From: Sipunculus nudus
Taxonomy: Eukaryota > Annelida > Sipuncula > Golfingiida > Sipunculidae
Reading direction: 5' to 3'
DNA length: 64,000 nucleotides
NCBI GenBank assembly: GCA_026874595.1
Contig: CM049316.1
Location: forward strand, 46,453,695 to 46,517,694
The notes under the pieces are model-generated. The model was not told the DNA's origin. It worked only from the letters and a program-made list of their open reading frames with translations, and did no database searches. Of the stretch, positions 26,658 through 38,034 are shown in pieces (the stretch's first letter is position 1; the number at the start of each line of letters is the position of its first letter). A program made the translations under genes and the position numbers.

Positions 26658-29600
26658 TATATATATTTGGGGGATGTAAGTGTGTGTGTGTGGTGGTGAA
26701 TTAATTCCCAACATGAACATTATGATAAATGTGTGAACAATTCAGTACATCCACATAAACATATATGCTGTAACATAACTAACAGGTCCATTAAGTCTTT
26801 TTGATAATTTCATGTGTATTACCGCTAAATATGTACAACGTTTGTTTAATAAGGGTTTGTTTGGCAGCAAACATGTTATGCGATATGGTTTCCTCTAACA
26901 ACGATCAAGGATACAGATTAAACAAGTGACCCATGGGTCATGACGCTCAGCTGACAGGGAAGAGATTCGCAAAAGGAAATTTTATCATCAGAATGGTAGT
27001 ATATACTCATTCAGCTGAATCATCAAACAGATTAACCAACAGGCCAAGATTGTGTCTGTGTTTATATTTCTCAAAAATAGAGAAAAATGCGTAAACTTTA
27101 AAAACTAGAATACAGGTAGTCAACAAGCGACTACGTGTATCCGCCAAAATCAGAGTGGAATGGGTGAAGTGAGGCATGGATTGAGTGGCAAGGGGAAATA
27201 GAGTGAGGTGTGTGGCATATTAGCATGGATGTCTGCAGCCTAAATGTGTATGTAGGTTGTGCCACATACCACAAATCCAGAAAGCTGTCCAAGATGTATA
27301 CATATGCGAAATTTTAGGCAGAGAAGTCAATCCACTACATTTATATGAATGATTTTAGCCCACGGCAGATAAACAGACAGACGCTGTGCAAAAATGGTTG
27401 CAGGCGGCCCCTTCAGTTTTGTGTATGATAAAAACCTATGTGAGTTCTAAACACATGCACAATTTTGGCCCAATTGGTCAAATGATTTCCGAGATATGAG
27501 CTTGGATGTCTGCAGCATAAACTAGAATGTAGGTGGCGCCACCTGTCATAAAAATCAAGAAAGCTGTCCAGGATGTATAAACCTGCAAAATTTTAGGCAG
27601 TTATGTCCAATAACTGCCGAGATATGAGTGATATTATCCCACGGCAGACAAACAGACGGACGCTGTGCAAAAATGGTTGCAGGTGGCGCCACCAGTATTA
27701 TGTATGAGAAAGAGCTATGTGAGATCTACACATGCAAAATATTGTCCTGATCGGTCAAACGGTTCCCGAGATATGAGCTTGGATGTCTGCAGCGTGAACG
27801 TGAATGTAGGTGGCGCCACCTGTCAAAAATCAAGTAAGCGATCCAGGTTGTATACGCATGCCAAATTTCAGGTGAATTAGTCAATTCACTGCAGAGATAT
27901 GAGTGATTTTAACCCAAAGCAGACGAACAGGTGGACACGGTGCAAACATGGTTGCAGGTGGCGCCACCATTTTTGTGTATGCTATAAAACTATCCAAGGG
28001 CTACATTTGTATAAAAAAATTTCTGATCGGTCAAACGGTTCCCGAGATATGAGGGTTTATGTGTGGAAACAGACGCACAAATTGACGCTGGGCAGAGAGG
28101 AAAGGTCAGAGGTCAACGCAAATTGGTTAGGCACCAGTTCACATGTGACCCGATAATTGGTGTAAGTTTCGAAAAAATCAATCCAGAACACCGCGGCGGA
28201 GGCGGCGGAACCCCGTCAAAAAAATAGTATCCGCAAAACTTCGTTTTGGCGGATACAAAAATACCAGTCTGCAGAAACTAATAAAAACACTTAATGGAAA
28301 TATCCATGCAAAGAATCATGCTGATATCTGCATTAGTTGTTCAGATACTTCAGCTTTTGGATCAAATTTTCCATTTTTCTGAGGGATACTTCGGAGTCCT
28401 TTAGTGTGAAGGATATGGGTAACAGAGACCTAATTTCAGGTTTCCACAGCACTTTTCATGGGCCTCCTTGCATGACAAGAATGAAGATTCTAGGTCCAGT
28501 TGTTACAATTTGTGCCACGTTAACAGATGACAGCATAAAAGGTCTAAAAATAGAGAAAAAAATTCGATAAACTGAATAAAATATAGGTGGCACCACCAGT
28601 CTGCAGAAACTGATGAAACACTCCATAATCAATATCCATGCAAAGAATCATTGTGATCTCTGCATTAGTTGTTCATATACATCAGCTTTGTATCTAATTT
28701 TCCATTATTCTGAGGGATACTTCGGAGTCCTATAGCTTGAAGGATATCGGAAACAGAGACCTAATTCCAGGTTTCCATGGAGACTTTTCATGGGTTTCCC
28801 TGTGTGTCAAGAATCAAGATTCTAGATCCAGTTGTTACGATTTGTACCCTATTGACAAATAACCACATCTTTAAAGGTCTCAAAAATAGAGAAAAAAAAT
28901 TGTAAAAATTTAAAAAAAAGAGATGTGGCGCACCCAGTCTGCAGAAACTGATTGAACATCTCATGATCAATATGTATGCCAAAAATCATGACCATCAGTG
29001 ATGTAGTTAATGAGATATTAAAGTTTTTGAGTGAAATTTTTTACTATTCTGGGGGGGGGGGTAATTTGAGAACCCATAGCTCAAAGGATATGGGTAACAG
29101 AGACCTAATTTCTGGTTTACATGGAGACTTTTCATAGGTCTCTCAGTGTGTCAAGAATGAAGATTCTGGGTCCAGTTTTTTACGATTTGTGCCCTGTTAA
29201 CAGATGTTCACATTTTTAAAGGTCTCAAAAACAGAGAAAACAATTCGTAAAATTCGAAAAATAAAGGTGGCGCCATCAGTCTGCAGGAACTGATGGAACA
29301 TATTATGATCAATATGTATGCCAAAAATCTTGACCATCAGTGATGTAGTTAATGAGATATTGAAGTTTTTGTATGAAATTGTTGACTATTTTCGGGGTAT
29401 TTTGGGCCCCATAGCTCAAAGGATATGGGTAACAGAGACCTAATTTCTTGTTTCCAAGGAGATTTTTCATGGACCTCTCAGAATCCCAAGTTACAAGGTT
29501 CTAGATGGAGCGGTTACGATTTGTGCCTGGTTAACGGACAGACAGATGGACGGACGGACGGACGCCGGACAAAGAGTGATCGCTATAGCTCAGATGACTT

Positions 29601-29685
29601 TCAGTCCAACCAACCAAAAATAAATACAAAATGTATGTAGAAAAATGAGACTTTCCAAAACTAAAGAGAGGTTTTACTGAATATT

Positions 29686-29745
<60 letters not shown>

Positions 29746-32700
29746 CAACCTTGACAAACCGTAGAAACCCCTTGATGTTCCGTGGTGATAGCGTATTGCT
29801 CGCCGGTACTGCTCCGGTGTATCGTAGCCTATCGCTATGATGCGTAGAACATCCTTCCCATTACCGGCTTCTGCCGGGGTGTAGTTTGGTTATACCTTTG
29901 GACAACGTCGAGTAACCCTAGTACAAACTTGGCCCTTTATTTCCCACAGAAATTTTCGCGATCATCATGGTTTGATACGGTTTATATCACCGTGATTATC
30001 CAGGGGATACCGTGGTTAGTACCATGACAGTGTGACCTAGGCTTTAGGTTTTGTCATGAATCCTCCTGGATTGGACCCCTCCTTTTCCTAAATCAAGATC
30101 TTAAGTCGCATGTTTTTCACATTTACTGACCATGCAAGCAGCCCAGTGACTGGGTCAAATTTCAGGGCAAATATACTTAAATTCGTCACTGACAGCAGGG
30201 ATTATTCATATGCACAATAAACCTTAATCCTGCCATTGTGTCACACGCCTGCTTGTGTTGTGTTGATCACCAAGCGAGCATGGAGGCATTCCGGTATTTT
30301 TCGACGGTAGCCGCCACGCAATTTTAAAACCATGCAGTAATCATTTAAAATTATGTGTACATTAAAAATGATTTATTCTTATATCGGCGAGGTCAACGTG
30401 AGAACAATTACCTTTAATATGAGAGGTATAACACAGTGTCATACACAACGCTGTTTCAGAGAACATTCAGGACAAAAGTGGACAAAATTCTCTTTATAAG
30501 TATTTGATTACAGACTACTGAAGGAAAGTTTTAGTTGTGCATAAACATCTCCTGTATGAACACCGTTTATCATGTATAAGGATATTTTTAATTATTTTAG
30601 TTCAAATACAGCGTGGATTGGACTGAGAAAGGTCGGAAACGACTACGTCTGGACTGGAAGTAGAAGCAAACCTGTATACAAGCGCTGGATGCCGGGACAA
30701 CCAGCCAATGCAAAGGATTGTGTTACATTAGACAAAACTAAAGATTACGAATGGAAAGCTGATTTCTGCACCAAAACACACTTGGCTTTGTGCAGTGGTA
30801 ATTTAGGAGGTCAGTCGGAAAATACATTTAAACTTTGCCAGGATTTGATATTTTATAGTTGCACTTATGCGAATATATCATTTATGCATGGATATTTGCA
30901 ATGAACATTCAACAATTTTAACCTTCCAATGTTAATGTTTACAATTTATATGCATATGTATTAAATATGTGTGCATGGGACATGGCTAAATCTTAGCGAG
31001 AAACGTTTGATGTGTGTTAAAGAATAACCCCCGGGATGTCTTTAAACGGGAAACTATGAAGGTCTATGCTCTTATCATTTCATATTACCGCCTTGTTCCA
31101 TTGGAATCTGAAACGACAGCAACCACGCTTAGCTTGCCCGCCACAACAGAGCCGACACAGAGTTTGGCAGCAAGTAGTCTCACACCGGGACAGTCAGGGA
31201 CGACCACTTTGCCTGGAAGCCGGTTCAAGGAGAGGATCCAAACTAGAGACTCGTTTCAGAAAGAGGAAAGGTTCACAGAGATTCTCGCTGATTTACCTGA
31301 GGACGTCCAGTGGAGTCTTGGCTTTACACAAGGAGAATTCATCCTTCATTGTCAATATGACGAACAGAACTGCGACTTTCGGTAAGTGATTTCCGAAGAA
31401 AAGAAAAGTTGTGATCTAAATGACTATATAATTTTCTCTGTCCGGCGCCTTTCGCTTTACTTTTCCAAGATATACATTTAAAAAATATTCTGTTTGTTAT
31501 CGTTTGTGGCTAAAAGGAATACAATTCTGCGACCCAAGATGTTACCTGGAGGGCCATAGTGTATTTACACGGAGATTATATGAGGAAAACTTAATAAATT
31601 TTATCCTGTATTGTAATGCGTACACGAAGGTAATTTTTTTCTGTCACTAAATTATGTATTGCTGGTATCATAGATGAATAAATGATGAATGCATTTGTGT
31701 TATTCTTCTTTAAGGGACTTTACACGTTTCTACAACACAATTCATGGAAACTGTTACACGTTCAACTCTGGCTGGAATATAACACAATCTCCGTATAAAT
31801 CAAGAAGAGTCGGCCACAAATATGGTAAATATTAAAACCGAATTAATGCTCATATTTCCGAGGTTATTCATTTATGAAGCTATGCATGACATATCGTCTC
31901 TAAAAATGTAGCCTATGCAGATTAATTCGTTGAACCTCAAAGCGGTTCGAACCCAGCTAGTGCATCTAAAGACAGGATGACAAAATCACAAAAGAATGTC
32001 AGAATTTTGCTCCTAATGTATTGCCACAAGGTAATGACGTGTTGATTATTCCTAGCTAGGTGCATAGAATAATTTAATCCATAAGTTATAGAAATTTCAT
32101 TCTCATTATCTCATCCTAAACCGTGCCAACCCCCTGAGCATGTCCTTTTACCAAATGCCCTTTATCCATTCCTGCCTGTGTTGACGACTAAATATTTTAT
32201 CCTAATCCTGGAAATCAACCAGGGCGGGTGTGTATAAAGTGTCGGGGATGTAGATAAAATACACCTCTCTAAATACAGAAGCCCCTTCAATGCTCTTGAG
32301 AAACGCATCTTTCGTCTGCCGCAATCAGGAGACCATCCATGACACACAGCAGTCTCTGTGCTGTGGTGTCTCTGTGCGCGGATTGATGCATCTTAATTAG
32401 GCCGTATTCATGAAGAAAACCTTGTAATCTCTTTGAAACAGCCCTATCAAGGATTTAAGAAGAGAGAAGGTTTGACACTAGCCTAAATGTTTAAAATTAT
32501 AGGGTCTAATCTCAGCCTTTCAAAAGTGGATTCACAAAAGCGATTTTAAACTGTTATGGGACAGTTCCCGCCGAGATAGGAGCATTTATAATCAATGTAA
32601 TCAACGGAAAAAGGACCTCTATGCATGGCTTAACCAGGCCGGTTTGAATGGAGTCAAGAATACAGCTTTTTGTAGGTGAAGACATTATGATTTCACGTAT

Positions 32701-35700
32701 CTCCTGATTAGTCGCTGGTGCAAAATAGGACAAGGAGGAGCAATCATAAACATCATCAAAATAAGGAGGTCCACATGCACAAGAGTCTGGCTCACGATGT
32801 TGAATGTTGGTTAAAAAGAAGTCACAGAAGCGTTTCTGATGGTCACAGCGAGGTATATAAGGTGGCAGAGGTGTTATACTGGGTAGCTCACCAGACACTG
32901 AAAATAGCTGTTTCGATGAGGAACTGGATACAATTTTGTCCATGTAAATGGCCGCTTTCACTACAGCATTATGTCTGACGAATAATTGAATGGACAGAAA
33001 GACAGACCTGACCGTCGACAGCGCCTTTCTGCTTCACTATGTTTATGGCGGGCAAGTCTGATGCCATCATTCACCAAAGAGCCGGAGGATTCTCTGTGAC
33101 CATTCTAGTAACAGACAGTGTACACCATTGTACGAGAGTTCAGACCGGACGACTGTCCAAATTCTGCCGATCCTGTCATTTTTTAAATGACCGAAGCTAA
33201 AAAAAATGATGTTCCGGGTGGTTACTAATCCTTTGCGTGGACGTGCCCCAGTAACGAATAAGACACAGGAAGTCAAATAGTTAGACAAGATTGCGGTCGC
33301 TCAACATTGTCTTCAATTGATTTACCTGATTTAATTGATTTTACAAAAATCAAATCAAACTATAAAATTACCAGGCAGACTGATACATCTTGTTAGAAAC
33401 TCTTTTAATTCCGGAAGAAACAGAATTGGCCAGTTTATTACGCTTAGTAGGAGGAGATCTATATTGGCATAAAAGTGAGTTCGAAATTTGGTTCATAGAA
33501 CATTTAATGCTACCGCTTCAAAGGACGAAATATGTACTGGTGCGAACGAGGCAACAAGCAACCAAGGTCGATTTGATAATGACGCCGAAGCCACCTCCCC
33601 TTGATTAAGCACGTATGTAGAAGATGTCGGGGATGCTAATCTAATGTTTTCTTTTACAGGTTTGTCACTGATCCTGAACATCAACCAAGACCAGTATGTA
33701 GAAGATGTCGGGGATGCTGATCTAATGTTTTCTTTTACAGGTTTGTCACTGATCCTGAACATCAACCAAGACCGGTATGTAGAAGATGTCGGGGATGCTA
33801 ATCTAATGTTTTCTTTTACAGGTTTGTCACTGATCCTGAACATCAACCAAGACCAGTATGTAGAAGATGTCGGGGATGCTGATCTAATGTTATCTTTTTC
33901 AGGTTTGTCACTGATCCTGAACATCAACCAAGAACAGTATGTAGAAGATGTCGGGGATGCTGATCTAATGTTATCTTTTACAGGTTTGTCACTGATCCTG
34001 AACATCAACCAAGACAAGTATGTAGAAGATGTCGGGGATGCTGATCTAATGTTATCTTTTACCGGTTTGTCACTGATCCTGAACATCAACCAAGACCAGT
34101 ATGTAGAAGATATCGGGATGCTGATCTAATGTTTTCTTTTACAGGTTTGTCACTGATCCTGAACATCAACCAAGACCAGTATGTAGAAGATGTCGGGGAT
34201 GCTGATCTAATGTTTTCTTTTACAGGTTTGTCACTGATCCTGAACATCAACCAAGACCAGTATGTAGAAGATATCGGGATGCTGATCTAATGTTTTCTTT
34301 TACAGGTTTGTCACTGATCCTGAACATCAACCAAGACCAGTATGTAGAAGATGTCGGGGATGCTGATCTAATGTTTTCTTTTACAGGTTTGTCACTGATC
34401 CTGAACATCAACCAAGACCAGTATGTAGAAGATGTCGGGGATGCTGATCTAATGTTATCTTTTACAGGTTTGTCACTGATCCTGAACATCAACCAAGACC
34501 AGTATGTAGAAGATATCGGGATGCTGATCTAATGTTTTCTTTTACAGGTTTGTCACTGATCCTGAACATCAACCAAGACCAGTATGTAGAAGATGTCGGG
34601 GATGCTGATCTAATGTTTTCTTTTACAGGTTTGTCACTGATCCTGAACATCAACCAAGACCAGTATGTAGAAGATGTCGGGGATGCTGATCTAATGTTTT
34701 CTTTTACAGGTTTGTCACTGATCCTGAACATCAACCAAGACCAGTATGTAGAAGATGTCGGGGATGCTGATCTAATGTTTTCTTTTACAGGTTTGTCACT
34801 GATCCTGAACATCAACCAAGACCAGTATGTAGAAGATGTCGGGGATGCTGATCTAATGTTTTCTTTTACAGGTTTGTCACTGATCCTGAACATCAACCAA
34901 GACCAGAATGTAGAAGATGTCGGGGATGCTGATCTAATGTTTTCTTTTACAGGTTTGTCACTGATCCTGAACATCAACCAAGACCAGTATGTAGAAGATG
35001 TCGGGGATGCTGATCTAATGTTTTCTTTTACAGGTTTGTCACTGATCCTGAACATCAACCAAGACCAGTATGTAGAAGATGTCGGGGATGCTGATCTAAT
35101 GTTTTCTTTTACAGGTTTGTCACTGATCCTGAACATCAACCAAGACCAGTATGTAGAAGATGTCGGGGATGCTGATCTAATGTTTTCTTTTACAGGTTTG
35201 TCACTGATCCTGAACATCAACCAAGACCAGTATGTAGAAGATGTCGGGGATGCTGATCTAATGTTTTCTTTTACAGGTTTGTCACTGATCCTGAACATCA
35301 ACCAAGACCGGTATGTAGAAGATGTCGGGGATGCTGATCTAATGTTTTCTTTTACAGGTTTGTCACTGATCCTGAACATCAACCAAGACCAGTATGTAGA
35401 AGATGTCGGGGATGCTGATCTAATGTTATCTTTTACAGGTTTGTCACTGATCCTGAACATCAACCAAGACCAGTATGTAGAAGATGTCGGGGATGCTGAT
35501 CTAATGTTTTCTTTTACAGGTTTGTCACTGATCCTGAACATCAACCAAGAAGAGTATGTAGAAGATGTCGGGGATGCTGATCTAATGTTATCTTTTACAG
35601 GTTTGTCACTGATCCTGAACATCAACCAAGACCGGTATGTAGAAGATGTCGGGGATGCTGATCTAATGTTTTCTTTTACAGGTTTGTCACTGATCCTGAA

Positions 35701-38002
35701 CATCAACCAAGACCGGTATGTAGAAGATGTCGGGGATGCTGATCTAATGTTATCTTTTACAGGTTTGTCACTGATCCTGAACATCAACCAAGACCGGTAT
35801 GTAGAAGATGTCGGGGATGCTGATCTAATGTTATCTTTTACAGGTTTGTCACTGATCCTGAACATCAACCAAGACCGGTATGTAGAAGATGTCGGGGATG
35901 CTGATCTAATGTTATCTTTTACAGGTTTGTCACTGATCCTGAACATCAACCAAGACCAGTATGTAGAAGATGTCAGGGATGCTGATCTAATGTTATCTTT
36001 TACAGGTTTGTCACTGATCCTGAACATCAACCAAGACCAGTATGTAGAAGATGTCGGGGATGCTGATCTAATGTTTTCTTTTACAGGTTTGTCACTGATC
36101 CTGAACATCAACCAAGAAGAGTATGTAGAAGATGTCGGGGATGTGGCCGGAGCCAGAGTGGTTATACACGACCAGGACAAAATGCCCTTCCCAGAGGACG
36201 AGGGGCTGCTAATTGCCCCGGGTTTCATGACGTCCGTTGGTATGAGGAGGGTAAAAAGCCGTTGAAATTCGATTAAACTAAAAGAAGAACAGTTGTGCGC
36301 CACACCATTACATAAGGATTAAATTTAATCAATTAAACCATTCGGTTTAGAATTCGTTATAATATGCCTACTGGGTATGATGTGCGGGGATACATACTTT
36401 TATCGAACATCTAGCTCTTAATGATAGGACAGCCCTCTATCTAACTCTTTGTTAAGCCGAACCACATTCTGCCAGGCAAGCCTCTGACAATAAGTCTTAT
36501 TGCTCTATGAATCCAGCATTAAACATCACCTGCATTGACCACAAGTGATAACAGTCTGTTCCATAGTCATAAATGCTAATCATTAAAGTTCTCATAGTCC
36601 TGCCCGAGTTTTTATGATTTTTTCTAAAGCAGTTACAATCGTAAATTCATTTTTCAGGCACAGTTCAAACGCATGCCGTACCCGTTCGGAGACTGTTTCG
36701 ACCACTCCGTGCCACGCCCAGGGATAAATGTGTATGAGGAAAAGTTTCCTGTTAAATATAGCTCCTTGGTAAGTTTTCCAATATAAAATATTGACATTAC
36801 TTACACAAAATAGTTATGTACTTTTATGAAGGGCATTTAGGTCCTATGTGCTTACATAATCCTATTTGTATATAATTTGTAACAGGTGTGTAGGCACGCA
36901 GTTCAAATAAACTAATATTTTAAATTCAAAATTTGTTAACATCATCCTGCATATTCCATCATACACTGTTATTACATACTGTCAATTTTATCCTCGTTTA
37001 AAAACTTCCCAGGCCTGTTACAAAACGTGCTACCAACGTCACGTGATCCAGAGGTGTGGATGCGCTGATTCTCTTGTGCCCAAATATGGTCAAGCCTTCA
37101 GCGGTACTTCTGTCAGTATCTGTGACATCGAGAACATCACTCAGGGTAAGCATCCAAAGTTTTCAAAACTTAATTGTACATTCATCATGTTTTATTTGAA
37201 TTTGCCAGCCCCTGACTGAAATAATCTTGGACAAGATAATTGAATATTTCAGATGACTGTCGGTACGAGGTAGATAAGCTGTACCGGGAGAACATAATAG
37301 AGTGTAAATGCCCCCCTGCGTGCAGGTGAGTCATGTTTGGTGTCTTTTGAGTCTCCAGAAACCCTTGAAGTTTTCTTCAGACATTCTGCATTTGCAAATT
37401 ATATTTGCTTCATACTGCTTTATTAAACCCCTGCAAGGTGGCGAGAGGTATTTTGCCTGACCCTCGGTATGTATCTGTGCACTCTTCATATACGCAAAGA
37501 TTCTGACAGATTTTGATGAACTGTTGGTAAAAGTTAGAATAACGAACGATCCTTGAAATTTTGGATGGTTATCTGGATAACCATTACGATTATGATTTAT
37601 CATTCAAAAGCTTTGTTTCACTTGTGACACAAGGCTACTTTTTGTCACTGTATAGGCTCATAATCCAGCTAACCACTAAATGGAGTAGTGTAACCGTGAT
37701 AAACCCTGTGTTGCTATGCAGTTAGATGGTGAACTGAGGGGGCAATCTCGGCTTCAGATCATTCTTTGTTACAAATAGTATCATGCCACTCACCTGTTAA
37801 TGCGACTGAAACCGGAAAAATTAACATTATAATTTTTAGGCCTCGATTTTGTTTTCGTATTAGATAAATAAGCATAATAATCGGACACAGATGTCTTTAC
37901 GAATGCCCTTATACGTTATTTTACAGGGAGACGGTGTTTCACAAATTAATATCACGCTCCTTGTGGCCGTCAGATGTACACCGGGTGAGTATACATAATA
38001 AC

Positions 38003-38034
<32 letters not shown>

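Noticed and set aside
33611-36143. CRISPR-like array (regular spacing of near-identical repeats)
   Set aside because: There are no variable spacers. The whole 81-bp unit repeats, and the setting is a eukaryotic intron-exon boundary.
34489-36303. A 604-codon open frame on the minus strand, and 577- and 161-codon frames on the plus strand
   Set aside because: They arise because the 81-bp repeat unit is divisible by three and lacks stops on both strands. The plus-strand reading matters only as possible exon-7 extension; the minus-strand reading is a shadow.
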